The notes under the pieces were generated by a model. That model saw only the letters and a list, made by a program, of their open reading frames with translations. It did not search any database and had not been told where the DNA came from. DNA of 64,000 nt from Rhodovulum adriaticum (GTDB taxonomy: Bacteria > Pseudomonadota > Alphaproteobacteria > Rhodobacterales > Rhodobacteraceae). The DNA is taken from assembly GCF_004345735.1 (NCBI RefSeq), contig NZ_SLXL01000007.1, positions 1 through 64,000 of the forward strand. Direction: 5' to 3'. Below, in pieces: positions 36,048 through 46,025 of this stretch (its first letter is position 1; every line of letters starts with the position of its first letter). A program made the translations under genes and the position numbers.

Positions 36048-38288
36048 ATGCAGGGCCTAGAAATCCGGGTGCGGGGCCAGGTGCAGGGCGTGGGGTTTCG
36101 CCCCTTCGTCTGGCAACTGGCCCAGGCCCATGGCGTGCGCGGCGCGGTCTGCAACGACGCCCATGGGGTGCTGATCCACGCAACCGGCGCCGATCTGGGG
36201 GCGTTTCAGACGGCCCTGTCGGACAGGGCGCCGGCGCTGGCCCGGGTCGATGCGGTAGAGGCACGGCCCTACACCTTTGATACGGCACCCGAGGGTTTCA
36301 CGATCACCCCCAGCCGCGGCCAGGGGGCCGAAACCCGTGTCACCCCCGATGCCGCAACCTGCCCGGCCTGCCTGGCCGAAATCCGCGCGCCCGGGCGGCG
36401 GCAGGGCTATGCCTTTACCAACTGCACCCATTGCGGGCCACGCTTCACGATCCTGCAACGGCTGCCTTACGACCGGGGGCAGACCACGATGGCGCCGTTT
36501 ACGATGTGCCCGGCCTGCCGCGCGGAATACGAAAACCCCGCCGACCGCAGGTTCCACGCCCAGCCCATTGCCTGCCCCGCCTGCGGCCCGCGCCTGTGGG
36601 TGGAGGTGGACGCAGCGGAACAGCCGGGCGACCCGATTGCCGGGGCAGCACAGGTACTGGCCAGCGGGGGCATCGTCGCGATCAAGGGGCTGGGCGGGTT
36701 CCATCTGGCCTGCGACGCGACGAACGAGGCCGCCGTCCAGACCCTGCGCACGCGCAAGCGCCGCCCGGCCAAGCCCTTTGCCCTGATGGCGCGCGAGGGG
36801 GATCTGACCGATTTCTGCGCCCCCACCCCGGCCGATCTGGCGCTGATGCGGGACGCCGCCGCGCCCATCGTGCTGGTGCGCGGCACGGGCGCGTTGCCCG
36901 ACGCCGTCGCGCCGGGGATGAACCGGCTGGGCGTGATGCTGCCCTATACCCCGCTGCATCACCTGTTGCTGGATGCGGTGGAACGCCCCCTTGTGATGAC
37001 CAGCGGGAATCTGTCGGGCGAACCGCAGGTCATCGGCAATGCCGAGGCGCGGGAAAAACTGTCCGCCTTTGCCGATGCCTTCGTGATGCATGACCGCGCC
37101 ATCGCCCGGCGGCTGGACGACAGCGTGGAACGCGCCGAGCCGCCGATGGTGCTGCGCCGCGCGCGGGGGCGGGTGCCGGGCACGTTGCCCTTGCCCCCGG
37201 GGTTTGAGGATGCACCACAGATCGTCGCCTATGGCGGGCAGATGAAGGCCGCGATCTGCCTGATCAAGAACGGGCAGGCGCTGTTGGGCCACCATCTGGG
37301 CGAGCTGGACGAGGCGCTGACATGGGAGGCCTTCGTGCAAGCGGACCGCGATTATGCGGCGCTGTTCGATCACCGGCCCGAAATCGCGGCCTGCGACCTG
37401 CACCCCGATTTCCGCGCAACGCAACATGCCCAGACGACCGGCCTGTCGGTCGCGCGGGTGCAGCACCATCACGCGCATCTGGCCGCCTGCCTGGGCGAAA
37501 ACGGCTGGCCGCTGGACGGCGGCCCGGTGGCGGGGATCATCCTTGACGGGTCGGGCCTTGGCCCCGACGGCACGGTCTGGGGCGGCGAGGTGTTGCTGGG
37601 CGACTACAGGGATTTCACGCGGTGCGCATCGCTGACACCCGCCCCCCTGATCGGTGGCGACCGCGCACAGGCGGACCCCTGGCGGAACGCGCTGGTCCGT
37701 CTGGACGCGGCGGGCCTGGGGGATGCGGCAGAGCGTCTGTTCCCCGATGCGCCGCTGGCACTGGCCCGGCAGGCGGCGGCGGCGGGGTTGAACGCGCCCT
37801 CATCCTCCTCGGCCGGGCGGCTGTTCGATGCGGTGGCGGCCTGCCTGGGGCTGTGTCCGATGGGGCAGAGTTTCGAGGGCGAGGCCGCGATGCGGCTGGA
37901 GGCGCTGGCAGAACAGGCATTGGGGGAAACCGGCTATGGTTTTGCGGTGACGCAGCGCGAACTCGACCCCGCCCCGGTGTTCCGGGCGATCCTTGCCGAT
38001 CTGGACGACGGCACCGCCCCGGCCCGGATCGCGGCGCGGTTTCATGCCGGGCTTGCCCAGACCTTTGCCGATGCGGCCCGCAAGCTGGTCGAACGCAGAG
38101 AGGCCCGTGCCGTCGCCCTGTCGGGGGGGTGTTTCCAGAACGCGCTGCTGCTGGAACAGGTGACCGCGGCACTGGGCGACATCCCGGTCCTGACCCACCG
38201 CCTGACCCCCGCGAACGATGGCGGGCTGGCGCTGGGGCAGGCGCTGGTCGCCGCAGCCCGGCACATCGCGCCCCCGGAAAGCGGCTGA
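36048..38288 (+). CDS. hypF: HypF, carbamoyltransferase for hydrogenase cyanide-ligand synthesis
   Basis: HypF converts carbamoyl phosphate to a thiocarbamate on HypE, the source of the CN ligands. The 746-residue protein has an acylphosphatase domain (IRVRGQVQGVGFRPFVWQLA), two zinc fingers (CPACLAE…CTHC, then CPACRAEYENP…CPACGP), a YrdC-like domain (AIKGLGGFHLACDATNEAAV) and a C-terminal Kae1-like domain (VQHHHAHLAACLGENG, ALSGGCFQNALL). It lies between sensor and structural genes, as in R. capsulatus. Confidence 0.95.
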   Translation: MQGLEIRVRGQVQGVGFRPFVWQLAQAHGVRGAVCNDAHGVLIHATGADLGAFQTALSDRAPALARVDAVEARPYTFDTAPEGFTITPSRGQGAETRVTPDAATCPACLAEIRAPGRRQGYAFTNCTHCGPRFTILQRLPYDRGQTTMAPFTMCPACRAEYENPADRRFHAQPIACPACGPRLWVEVDAAEQPGDPIAGAAQVLASGGIVAIKGLGGFHLACDATNEAAVQTLRTRKRRPAKPFALMAREGDLTDFCAPTPADLALMRDAAAPIVLVRGTGALPDAVAPGMNRLGVMLPYTPLHHLLLDAVERPLVMTSGNLSGEPQVIGNAEAREKLSAFADAFVMHDRAIARRLDDSVERAEPPMVLRRARGRVPGTLPLPPGFEDAPQIVAYGGQMKAAICLIKNGQALLGHHLGELDEALTWEAFVQADRDYAALFDHRPEIAACDLHPDFRATQHAQTTGLSVARVQHHHAHLAACLGENGWPLDGGPVAGIILDGSGLGPDGTVWGGEVLLGDYRDFTRCASLTPAPLIGGDRAQADPWRNALVRLDAAGLGDAAERLFPDAPLALARQAAAAGLNAPSSSSAGRLFDAVAACLGLCPMGQSFEGEAAMRLEALAEQALGETGYGFAVTQRELDPAPVFRAILADLDDGTAPARIAARFHAGLAQTFADAARKLVERREARAVALSGGCFQNALLLEQVTAALGDIPVLTHRLTPANDGGLALGQALVAAARHIAPPESG

Positions 38289-38504
38289 CCGCTGCCTTGT
38301 GCTGCTGACAATCGAAAAACCGGCGGCACAGATTCGAGATTTCCCGATATCGGACCTAAACCTCTGCCAGATAATGACTTTACGCCAGTTTGACCGCGCT
38401 GGCCTTTTCCTTTGCGCGGCATATGCGGCATCTGCTTGCATACTCTGGGATACTGAATCCGCCCGCGCGCCAAGGGTGCCCGGGCCATGCCAGGGAGGAC
38501 CGTC
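38289..38504 (+). promoter_or_regulatory. Intergenic control region before hupSL
   Basis: This is the expected site of HupR- and IHF-controlled activation, by analogy with R. capsulatus. TTG-N9-CAA occurs at about 38294-38308, but the known HupR site is TTG-N5-CAA as I recall it, so this is not a match. No sigma-54 GG-N10-GC element stands out. The ribosome site GGGAGGA (38492-38498) sets the hupS start. Confidence 0.4.
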
Positions 38505-39590
38505 TTGTCCGAAATCGAAACCTTCTACGAGGTCATGCGCCGACAGGGGATCACCCGGCGCAGCTTCATGAAATACTGTTCGCTCACGGCGGCGGCGCTG
38601 GGTCTTGGCCCCAGCTTCGTGCCGAAGATCGCCCATGCGATGGAAACCAAGCCGCGCACGCCGGTGATCTGGGTGCACGGGCTGGAATGCACCTGCTGTT
38701 CGGAGAGCTTTATCCGCTCGGCCCATCCGCTGGCCAAGGATGTCGTTCTATCGATGATCAGCCTCGATTATGACGACACGCTGATGGCCGCCGCCGGGCA
38801 TCAGGCAGAGGCCGCGCTGGAAGATACGATCCAGAAATACCGGGGCAACTACATCCTGGCCGTCGAGGGCAACCCGCCGCTGAACGAGGACGGGATGTTC
38901 TGCATCGTCGGCGGCAAGCCCTTCGTGGAACAGCTGCGCCACGCGGCCAAGGACGCCAAGGCGATCATCAGTTGGGGCGCCTGCGCGTCTTATGGCTGCG
39001 TGCAGGCCGCCGCGCCCAACCCGACGCAGGCCACACCCGTGCACAAGGTCATCACCGACAAGCCGATCATCAAGGTGCCCGGCTGCCCGCCGATTGCCGA
39101 GGTGATGACCGGCGTCATCACCTACATGCTGACCTTTGACCGGCTGCCAGAACTGGACCGCCAGGGCCGGCCCAAGATGTTCTATTCCCAGCGCATCCAC
39201 GACAAATGCTATCGCCGCCCGCATTTCGACGCGGGCCAGTTCGTGGAAAACTGGGACGACGATTACGCGCGCAAGGGCTATTGCCTGTACAAGATGGGCT
39301 GCAAGGGCCCGACCACCTACAACGCCTGTTCGACCGTGCGCTGGAACGAGGGCGTCAGCTTTCCGATCCAGTCGGGCCATGGCTGCATCGGCTGTTCCGA
39401 GGATGGCTTCTGGGATCAGGGCGGGTTCTATGACCGGCTGACCAGCATCAATGCCTTCGGGGTAGAGGCGAATGCCGACAAGGTCGGCTTTGCCGCCGCG
39501 GGCGCGGTGGGCGCGGGCATCGCCGCCCATATCGCCGCCAGCGCCCTGAAAAGCGCCCAGCGCAAGAAACAAGAAAACGAGGAGGTCTGA
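38505..39590 (+). CDS. hupS: HupS, small subunit of the membrane-bound uptake [NiFe] hydrogenase
   Basis: This electron-transfer subunit of about 361 residues is exported by the Tat pathway ([20 protein letters not shown]). Cysteine clusters are [32 protein letters not shown] and [17 protein letters not shown]-type motifs. A C-terminal helix anchors it toward HupC. I chose a TTG start at 38505, because the GGGAGGA ribosome site lies downstream of the only nearby ATG (38487) and the protein then begins [14 protein letters not shown], as in known HupS. Confidence 0.92.
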   Translation: MSEIETFYEVMRRQGITRRSFMKYCSLTAAALGLGPSFVPKIAHAMETKPRTPVIWVHGLECTCCSESFIRSAHPLAKDVVLSMISLDYDDTLMAAAGHQAEAALEDTIQKYRGNYILAVEGNPPLNEDGMFCIVGGKPFVEQLRHAAKDAKAIISWGACASYGCVQAAAPNPTQATPVHKVITDKPIIKVPGCPPIAEVMTGVITYMLTFDRLPELDRQGRPKMFYSQRIHDKCYRRPHFDAGQFVENWDDDYARKGYCLYKMGCKGPTTYNACSTVRWNEGVSFPIQSGHGCIGCSEDGFWDQGGFYDRLTSINAFGVEANADKVGFAAAGAVGAGIAAHIAASALKSAQRKKQENEEV

Positions 39591-39593
39591 TCC

Positions 39594-41384
39594 ATGACCG
39601 TGACTCCGAACGGCTTCGACCTCGACAATACCGGCCAGCGCATCGTCGTGGACCCGGTGACCCGCATCGAAGGCCACATGCGCTGCGAGGTGAACGTGGA
39701 CGACGAGGGCGTCATCCGCAACGCAGTCAGCACCGGCACGATGTGGCGGGGGCTGGAGGTGATCCTGAAAGGCCGCGATCCGCGCGACGCCTGGGCCTTT
39801 ACCGAGCGCATCTGCGGCGTCTGCACCGGCACGCACGCGCTGACATCGGTGCGGGCGGTGGAGGACGCGCTGGGGATCACCATCCCCGACAACGCGAATT
39901 CCATCCGCAACATCATGCAACTGAACCTGCAGGTGCATGACCACATCGTGCATTTCTACCACCTGCACGCGCTGGACTGGGTGAACCCGGTCAACGCGCT
40001 GCGCGCCGACCCCAAGGCCACCAGCGAGTTGCAGCAGGCGGTTTCACCCTCTCACCCGCTGTCCAGCCCCGGCTATTTCCGCGACGTGCAGAACCGGCTG
40101 AAAAAGTTCGTGGAATCCGGCCAGCTGGGCCTGTTCAAAAACGGGTACTGGGACAACCCGGCCTATAAACTGCCGCCAGAGGCGGACCTGATGGCCACCA
40201 CCCACTACCTGGAGGCACTGGATCTGCAAAAAGAGATCGTGAAGATCCACACGATCTTCGGCGGCAAGAACCCGCACCCGAACTGGCTGGTCGGCGGCGT
40301 GCCCTGCCCGATCAATATCGACGGCACGGGGGCGGTCGGCGCAATCAACATGGAGCGGCTGAACATGGTCAGCTCCATCATCGACCTGTGCACCGAGTTC
40401 GTGAACAACGTCTACCTGCCCGATCTTGTCGCCATCGGCGGCTTCTACAAGGACTGGCTGTATGGCGGCGGGCTGTCGGGGCAATCGGTGCTGGCCTATG
40501 GCGACATCCCCGAGAATCCCAACGACTTTTCGGCCGATCAGTTGCACCTGCCGCGCGGCGCGATCATCAATGGCAACCTCAACGAGGTGTTCGATGTCGA
40601 CGTGCGCGACCCTGAACAGGTGCAGGAATTCGTCGATCATTCCTGGTATTCCTATGGCGAACCCGGCAAGGGTCTGCATCCCTGGGACGGCGTGACCGAG
40701 GCGAACTTCGAGCTGGGCCCGAACACCAAGGGCACGAAGACCAATATCGAAGAGCTCGACGAGGCGGCGAAATATTCCTGGATCAAGGCGCCGCGCTGGA
40801 AGGGCCACGCGATGGAGGTGGGGCCGCTGGCGCGCTACATCATCGGCTATGCCAAGGGGCACGAGGACATCAAGACCCAGGTCGAGGGGCTGCTGCGCAC
40901 CATGGACCTGCCGGTGTCGGCGCTGTTCTCGACCCTGGGCCGCACCGCCGCCCGCGCGCTGGAGGCGGAATATTGCGCCCGGCTGCAAAAGCACTTCTTC
41001 GACAAGCTGATCACCAATATCCGCAACGGCGACAGTGCGACCGCCAATGTCGAAAAGTGGGAGCCGAAGACCTGGCCGAAAGAGTGCAAGGGCGTCGGCA
41101 TGACCGAGGCCCCGCGCGGCGCACTGGGGCACTGGGTGCAGATCAAGGACGGACGCATCGACAATTACCAATGCGTCGTGCCCACCACCTGGAACGGCAG
41201 TCCGCGTGACAGCGCCGGCAATATTGGCGCCTTCGAGGCGGCGCTGATGAACACCAAGATGGAGCGGCCCGAAGAGCCGGTCGAAATCCTGCGCACCCTG
41301 CACAGCTTCGACCCGTGTCTTGCGTGCTCGACCCATGTCATGTCGCCCGACGGTCAGGAAATGACCTCGGTCAAGGTCCGCTGA
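39594..41384 (+). CDS. hupL: HupL, large catalytic subunit of the uptake [NiFe] hydrogenase
   Basis: This 596-residue subunit carries the NiFe(CN)2CO centre. The nickel ligands are in [12 protein letters not shown] (N-terminal) and DPCLACSTH (C-terminal). It ends with a further 15 residues ([15 protein letters not shown]) after the histidine, the peptide removed by HupD after metal insertion. With HupS it oxidises H2 at the periplasmic face and passes electrons to HupC. Confidence 0.96.
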   Translation: MTVTPNGFDLDNTGQRIVVDPVTRIEGHMRCEVNVDDEGVIRNAVSTGTMWRGLEVILKGRDPRDAWAFTERICGVCTGTHALTSVRAVEDALGITIPDNANSIRNIMQLNLQVHDHIVHFYHLHALDWVNPVNALRADPKATSELQQAVSPSHPLSSPGYFRDVQNRLKKFVESGQLGLFKNGYWDNPAYKLPPEADLMATTHYLEALDLQKEIVKIHTIFGGKNPHPNWLVGGVPCPINIDGTGAVGAINMERLNMVSSIIDLCTEFVNNVYLPDLVAIGGFYKDWLYGGGLSGQSVLAYGDIPENPNDFSADQLHLPRGAIINGNLNEVFDVDVRDPEQVQEFVDHSWYSYGEPGKGLHPWDGVTEANFELGPNTKGTKTNIEELDEAAKYSWIKAPRWKGHAMEVGPLARYIIGYAKGHEDIKTQVEGLLRTMDLPVSALFSTLGRTAARALEAEYCARLQKHFFDKLITNIRNGDSATANVEKWEPKTWPKECKGVGMTEAPRGALGHWVQIKDGRIDNYQCVVPTTWNGSPRDSAGNIGAFEAALMNTKMERPEEPVEILRTLHSFDPCLACSTHVMSPDGQEMTSVKVR

Positions 41385-41398
41385 GGGAGGAAATAGCG

Positions 41399-41980
41399 AT
41401 GAAGAAACTGATCCTTGCCGCGGCGCTGGCCGCGAGTGCCGCGCCCGCGCTGGCCCATACCGGGCACGGGGCCACCTCGGGGCTGGTGCACGGCCTGATG
41501 CACCCGATCTTTGGGCTGGACCACCTGCTGGCGATGCTGGCGGTGGGCCTGTGGTCCGGCTTCGTGTTCTCGCGCAATGTCTGGGCGGGGGCGGCGGCCT
41601 TTATGGGGGCGATGGTGGCCGGGGCCGCCATGTCCTGGTCCGGCGTGCCGATCCCGGGGGTTGAGGGGCTGATCGCCGCCTCTGTCCTGGTCTTCGGGGC
41701 GTTGACGATCTTTGCCCATGCCGGGCAGGCGCGCGTGATGACCGGGCTGTCGCTGGCCGCGATCGCGGGCTTTGGCCTGTGCCATGGCCACGCCCATGCA
41801 ACCGAGGCCAGCGGCGCGGCGATGGCCTATCTTGCCGGTTTCCTGCTGTCGACCGGCGCCCTGCACCTGGCGGGCATCCTGATTGCCCGTGGCGTTGCCG
41901 GGGCGCGGGGGGCACGCGCGATGCGCGGGGCGGCGGGCGCTGCCATCGCCGCGTCGGGCGCCTGGCTGGTTTCGGGCTGA
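41399..41980 (+). CDS. hupE: HupE/UreJ family metal transporter, probably nickel
   Basis: This 193-residue, six-helix membrane protein starts with a signal-like segment (KKLILAAALAASAAPALAHT). The family motif is HPIFGLDHLLAMLAVGLWSG, and a second histidine cluster is GFGLCHGHAHATEASGAAMA. Relatives admit Ni2+ for hydrogenase or urease. It lies between hupL and hupC, where R. capsulatus has hupC directly after hupL. The ATG at 41399 follows GGAGGAAA. Confidence 0.88.
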   Translation: MKKLILAAALAASAAPALAHTGHGATSGLVHGLMHPIFGLDHLLAMLAVGLWSGFVFSRNVWAGAAAFMGAMVAGAAMSWSGVPIPGVEGLIAASVLVFGALTIFAHAGQARVMTGLSLAAIAGFGLCHGHAHATEASGAAMAYLAGFLLSTGALHLAGILIARGVAGARGARAMRGAAGAAIAASGAWLVSG

Positions 41981-41990
41981 GGGCGGTGCC

Positions 41991-42776
41991 ATGACCGACA
42001 CCCGCACAAGCATCCACATCCCCAACCCGGATGCGCCCACCCCGCTGGAGGCCGCGCGCCTGACCGGCGGGGCCCGCCCCGAGGACATCGAAAGCCTGCG
42101 CATGCAGGCCGCCGTCTATGTCTACGAGGCGCCGGTGCGCATCTGGCATTGGGTGAACGCGGCGGCGATCACCGTGCTGATCGTGACCGGCTACCTGATC
42201 GGCTCGCCCCCGCCCACGATGGAAATCGCCGAGGCCACCCACCAGTTCTATTTCGGCTATATCCGCTTTGCCCATTTCGCGGCGGGCATGATCCTGACGG
42301 TGGCCTTCCTGGGGCGGATCTACTTCGCCTTCATCGGCAACCGGCATTCGCGGCAGTTGTTCTACCTGCCGGTCTGGCGCCTGCGCTGGTGGCGTGAGTT
42401 GCTGTTCGAGGCGCGCTGGTACGCGTTTCTGGAGAAAGAGCCGAAGAAATACATCGGCCATAACCCGCTGGCCCATTTCGCGATGTTCACCTTCATCACG
42501 CTGGGCATGACCTTCATGATCATTACCGGCTTTGCGCTTTATGCCGAGGGGGCAGGTCAGGACTCGATCTACTATGCGCTGTTCGGCTGGGTGATCGAGA
42601 TGGTTCAGAACACCCAGCGGCTGCACACGCTGCATCACCTTGGGATGTGGGCGATAACCATCTTTGCGATCATCCACATCTACGCCGCCATCCGAGAGGA
42701 CATCATGTCCCGCCAGTCGATGATTACCACGATCATTTCGGGCTGGCGCACCTTCAAGGACGACCGGGTGGAATAA
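41991..42776 (+). CDS. hupC: HupC, cytochrome b subunit of the uptake hydrogenase
   Basis: This 261-residue inner-membrane protein has about four helices and haem-ligand histidines (VRIWHWVNAAAITVLIVTGY, and RLHTLHHLGMWAITIFAIIH). It anchors HupSL and transfers electrons from H2 to the quinone pool. The ATG lies 10 bases after hupE; the 45-residue N-terminal extension before VYEAPVRIWHW is longer than in some homologues. Confidence 0.92.
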   Translation: MTDTRTSIHIPNPDAPTPLEAARLTGGARPEDIESLRMQAAVYVYEAPVRIWHWVNAAAITVLIVTGYLIGSPPPTMEIAEATHQFYFGYIRFAHFAAGMILTVAFLGRIYFAFIGNRHSRQLFYLPVWRLRWWRELLFEARWYAFLEKEPKKYIGHNPLAHFAMFTFITLGMTFMIITGFALYAEGAGQDSIYYALFGWVIEMVQNTQRLHTLHHLGMWAITIFAIIHIYAAIREDIMSRQSMITTIISGWRTFKDDRVE

Positions 42777-42799
42777 GGTGCCGATTTCGACTGCCGGAA

Positions 42800-42829
42800 G
42801 GGGGCGTGGCCGCAGGCTGCGCCCTTTTT
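42800..42829 (+). terminator. Terminator-like hairpin after hupC
   Basis: GGGGGCG (42800-42806) pairs with CGCCC (42820-42824) around a GC-rich inner stem, and five T follow (42825-42829). It would end the hupSLEC transcript. The remaining 230 bases to hupD are less GC-rich and may contain a separate promoter for the maturation genes; no firm -35/-10 pair was assigned. Confidence 0.55.
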
Positions 42830-43055
42830 CGTTTCGGACAAAGGGAAACCGATTCCGAGGGATACCGGAAAGAAAGCTTCCGATTTGGCGCCCTTTGTAT
42901 GCCGCGGAATGCGATAATTTCAAAGCAAAACCAATGTCTTATAGATTTTTACCGCCGCAGGCAGGTTCTTCGCTTACAGACCCGAATGCAAATCTTACTG
43001 TCGAGTCACTAGGGATACGAAAACAACGCTGCCAGCAGCGGTTCAGGGAGGGACC

Positions 43056-43679
43056 ATGCCAGCCGCGCGAATGGACTCTGTGCTCGTTCTGGGAATCGGG
43101 AACGTCTTGTGGGCGGATGAGGGGTTCGGCCCCCGCTGCGTCGAGGCGCTTGCCGCGAGCCATGCCTTGCCGCCCTCGGTGCGCCTGCTTGATGGCGGGA
43201 CGCAAGGGCTTTACCTGCTGCCCTTCATCGAGGCGGCCGACGCGCTGCTGATCTTTGACGCGGTGGATTACGGGCTGGCGCCCGGCACCCTGAAGATCGT
43301 GCGCGACGACGAGGTGCCCGCCTTCATGGGCGCCAAGAAGATGAGCCTGCACCAGACCGGGTTCCAGGACGTGCTGGCCACGGCGGCCTTCAAGGGCTGT
43401 TCCCCGGCCCGCATGACCCTGATCGGCTGTCAGCCCGAGGAGTTGGAGGATTACGGCGGCGGCCTGCGCGACAGCGTGGCCGCCCAGATCGCCCCGGCGC
43501 TGACCGCTGGCATCGCGGAACTGGCGGGCTGGGGGATCGAGGTGCGCCCCGGCCGGACCGAAACCGGCGATCTGGCCGACCCATCGATCCGGCGCGGGGC
43601 CTACGAATCCGGCCGACCGTCCGAAGAGGTCGCCTGCCGCCTGGGCGACGCGCGGTTCTTTCCGGGGGGAAGCGACTGA
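43056..43679 (+). CDS. hupD: HupD, maturation endopeptidase for HupL
   Basis: This 207-residue member of the HyaD/HybD family removes the HupL C-terminal peptide after nickel insertion. Metal-contacting motifs are [33 protein letters not shown] and [10 protein letters not shown]. The ATG at 43056 follows GGGAGGGA; an internal ATG at 43071 would give a start closer to other HupD proteins. It is the first gene of a long cluster with ATGA junctions. Confidence 0.92.
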   Translation: MPAARMDSVLVLGIGNVLWADEGFGPRCVEALAASHALPPSVRLLDGGTQGLYLLPFIEAADALLIFDAVDYGLAPGTLKIVRDDEVPAFMGAKKMSLHQTGFQDVLATAAFKGCSPARMTLIGCQPEELEDYGGGLRDSVAAQIAPALTAGIAELAGWGIEVRPGRTETGDLADPSIRRGAYESGRPSEEVACRLGDARFFPGGSD

Positions 43680-43999
43680 TGTGCGTCGGGCTGCCCCTGC
43701 GGATCACCGCCATCGACGGCATCGCCGCGCGCGCGACCGATGGCGAAACCGAAACGGTGATCGACCTGTCGCTGACCCCCGATGCGCGGGCGGGCGACTG
43801 GGTTCTGACCTTCCTTGGCGCCGCGCGCGAGGTGATCGACGCGGACGAGGCCGAAAAGATCGCCGCCGCGCTGGAGGGCCTGCGCGCGGTGATGGCCGGT
43901 GGCAGCGCTGGCGATGCCTTCGCCGATCTCGACGCCCGCGAACCGCGCCTTCCCCCCCACCTGCAGACCGCGCTCGACGCCGGCCAGACCCAAGGGTAA
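43679..43999 (+). CDS. hupF: HupF, HypC-family chaperone of HupL
   Basis: This 106-residue protein begins [14 protein letters not shown], with the essential second-position cysteine of HypC/HupF proteins. It stabilises the HupL precursor during cofactor insertion. It differs from the true HypC at 49573 by a C-terminal extension ([15 protein letters not shown]). It overlaps the hupD stop by one base. Confidence 0.9.
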   Translation: MCVGLPLRITAIDGIAARATDGETETVIDLSLTPDARAGDWVLTFLGAAREVIDADEAEKIAAALEGLRAVMAGGSAGDAFADLDAREPRLPPHLQTALDAGQTQG

Positions 44000-44003
44000 C
44001 GCC

Positions 44004-44381
44004 ATGACCCATCCCCTGATCGACAGACTGGAAACAGAGTTCGGCTGGCCGCGCCTGTCCACGATGGCGGGCGCCCGTGCCTTCATCGCCCGACCCGGCG
44101 CCCATTGCCTGTTCGTGCCCGGCGATCCCGCGCGCAACCTGGAAACCGCCGATGCGGCGGTGATCCTGCCGGAATTGCGGGCCGCGTTCCAGAACGCCTT
44201 TGACTGCGCCATCGTGGACAACGCGATAGAGGCCGAAGTGCGCGAAACCTGGCGCGCCCTGAAAACCCCCGGCTTCCTGTTTTTCCGCGAGGGCGCCTAT
44301 CTGGGCGACATCCAGAAAATCCGCGACTGGGACGACTACCTGGCCCGCGTGTCGCACATCCTGTCGCTGGCCGCCGCCTGA
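44004..44381 (+). CDS. hupG: HupG, HyaE-type thioredoxin-fold assembly protein
   Basis: This 125-residue protein of the HyaE/HupG family is thought to check Tat-bound small subunits. FIARPGAHCLFVPGDPARNL and TPGFLFFREGAYLGDIQKIR are typical. The thioredoxin fold has no CxxC pair, as in the family. Confidence 0.88.
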   Translation: MTHPLIDRLETEFGWPRLSTMAGARAFIARPGAHCLFVPGDPARNLETADAAVILPELRAAFQNAFDCAIVDNAIEAEVRETWRALKTPGFLFFREGAYLGDIQKIRDWDDYLARVSHILSLAAA

Positions 44382-44391
44382 GGAGGGCACC

Positions 44392-45225
44392 ATGGTTTCC
44401 AACTTCCACCTGCCCCCCACCGGCTTTGGCCCCGGCTCGCAACCGTCAGAGGAGGAAGCGGGTTACCTGCCGCTGCCCTCGGGGATGCGCACCTATTCCC
44501 CCACCCTGCCCGAGGTGACCGAGGCCGAGGCCCAGGCCGTTGCACCCGCGCTGGCCCTGCTGGAACGGATCGCGGCGGCGTGCGAGGCCAGCGCCACGGG
44601 GCAGGACGGCGCAAGCCTGCAACTGGCCGACCTCGCGCCCGATGTCCGCCGCCTGGTGGCCGAAACGCTGGGACAGGGCGAGGTGTCGATGAAGATCGGC
44701 GGGCGGCCCGCCGTCGCGGTGCAGGAAAGTGTTTTCGCCGGGGTCTGGCAGGTGCTGGGCAGCGGCGTGGATCGGGTGGAAATCGGCCCTGTGCCCGCCC
44801 GCGCGCTGGCCGCGTTCGACCCGGTGCGCGCGCCGCAGGGGCCAAACGCACCGCAATTTCCCGGCGTGGTCAACGCCCCGGCCCTGCTGGTGGAGCTGAT
44901 GGACAAATCGGCCAGCTACCGGCCCGGTCAGGCGCCCCATGTAATCAACCTCACCCTACTGCCCCATACCGAGGCTGATCTGGCATGGCTGGATACCGCG
45001 CTTGGGCAGGGATCGGTGACGATCCTGTCGCGCGGCTATGGCAATTGCCGGGTGACAGCAACGGCCACGCCCCATGTCTGGCGGGTGCAGTTCTTCAACT
45101 CGATGGACACGCTGATCCTGGACACGTTCGAGGTGACCGAGATGCCCGAGGTCGCCCTTGCCGCGCCCGAGGATCTGGCCGACAGCGCCGCGCGCCTGCG
45201 CGAGGTGATGGAGGCGATCCGATGA
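44392..45225 (+). CDS. hupH: HupH, hydrogenase assembly protein
   Basis: This 277-residue protein of the HupH/HyaF family is involved in maturation of the small subunit or its clusters. The N-terminal portion has FGPGSQPSEEEAGYLPLPSG, and the C-terminal conserved domain has GYGNCRVTATATPHVWRVQF and LDTFEVTEMPEVALAAPEDL. The ATG follows GAGGAGGG. The end overlaps hupJ (ATGA). Confidence 0.9.
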   Translation: MVSNFHLPPTGFGPGSQPSEEEAGYLPLPSGMRTYSPTLPEVTEAEAQAVAPALALLERIAAACEASATGQDGASLQLADLAPDVRRLVAETLGQGEVSMKIGGRPAVAVQESVFAGVWQVLGSGVDRVEIGPVPARALAAFDPVRAPQGPNAPQFPGVVNAPALLVELMDKSASYRPGQAPHVINLTLLPHTEADLAWLDTALGQGSVTILSRGYGNCRVTATATPHVWRVQFFNSMDTLILDTFEVTEMPEVALAAPEDLADSAARLREVMEAIR

Positions 45226-46025
45226 CCGCGCCGCGTTTCGAGGGCAGCTATCTGGGCGCGGCCGACCGGATCAGCCCCGCCGCGATCATGGAATGCAAGA
45301 TCTGCTGGACGGTCTACGACCCCGCCGAGGGCGATGACTTCCGCCAGATCCTGCCCGGCACGCCCTTTGCCGCCCTGCCCGGCGACTGGACCTGCCCCAC
45401 CTGCGACGCGCCCCGCGACCAGTTCATGGTGCGCGAGGATCCCGGCGCGCAGGACGGCTGTTCGCCCGCCCATATCGCGCACCTGACCGAGGCGCTGACC
45501 GCCGATTTCCGCGAAATCTGGCACGCCAAGATGCGCGACGTGCCGCTGGTCAACAAGTCCCTGCATGTCGAGGCCGTGGGCTTTGCCCCCCATCAGGGCC
45601 GCCCGCTGGGCGTGCTGGTGGCGCCGTGGTTCATGAACCTGATCCTGCTGCCCGCCGAGGGCGAGGATTGGTCGGACCTGGTGCCGGGCGCGAAAGAGGC
45701 GATCGACTTTCCCTCGGGCAGCTATGAATTCATCCACAACGTCCGGCCGATGGTGGGGGGGTACAAGGCGTGCTCGCTGTTTTCGCCGATGTCGGATTTC
45801 GCCAGCCAGATGCAGGCGGTCGAGGTTGCCCGTGCGGTGATGGCAGAGCTGTTCAAGGCAGAGAACCGCGCTGAAACCGACCGCACCGCCGAAATCCGCG
45901 CCACCCGCGAGGCAGAGCTGGCCGCCGCCGAGGCCGCCGAGGCGGCGCCGCCCGCCGAACCGACCCGGCGCGCGGTGATCTCGGCGGGCCTTGCCCAGGG
46001 GCCGGGGCGCGCATCGGACGAATGA
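45222..46025 (+). CDS. hupJ: Rubredoxin-HupJ fusion (HupI-HupJ)
   Basis: The 267-residue protein joins two functions usually encoded separately. Residues 1-70 form a rubredoxin with CKICWTVYDPAEGD and CPTCDAPRDQF. The rest is the HybE/HupJ chaperone domain (FREIWHAKMRDVPLVNKSLH, WFMNLILLP). Rubredoxin (HupI) is thought to help make the small-subunit Fe-S clusters under oxygen, and HupJ to chaperone the same subunit. The C-terminal tail is alanine-rich and charged. Confidence 0.9.
   Translation: MTAPRFEGSYLGAADRISPAAIMECKICWTVYDPAEGDDFRQILPGTPFAALPGDWTCPTCDAPRDQFMVREDPGAQDGCSPAHIAHLTEALTADFREIWHAKMRDVPLVNKSLHVEAVGFAPHQGRPLGVLVAPWFMNLILLPAEGEDWSDLVPGAKEAIDFPSGSYEFIHNVRPMVGGYKACSLFSPMSDFASQMQAVEVARAVMAELFKAENRAETDRTAEIRATREAELAAAEAAEAAPPAEPTRRAVISAGLAQGPGRASDE

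Noticed and set aside
36057-37478. 473-codon minus-strand frame opposite hypF
   Set aside because: HypF on the plus strand has all its domains; the opposite frame is a high-GC shadow.
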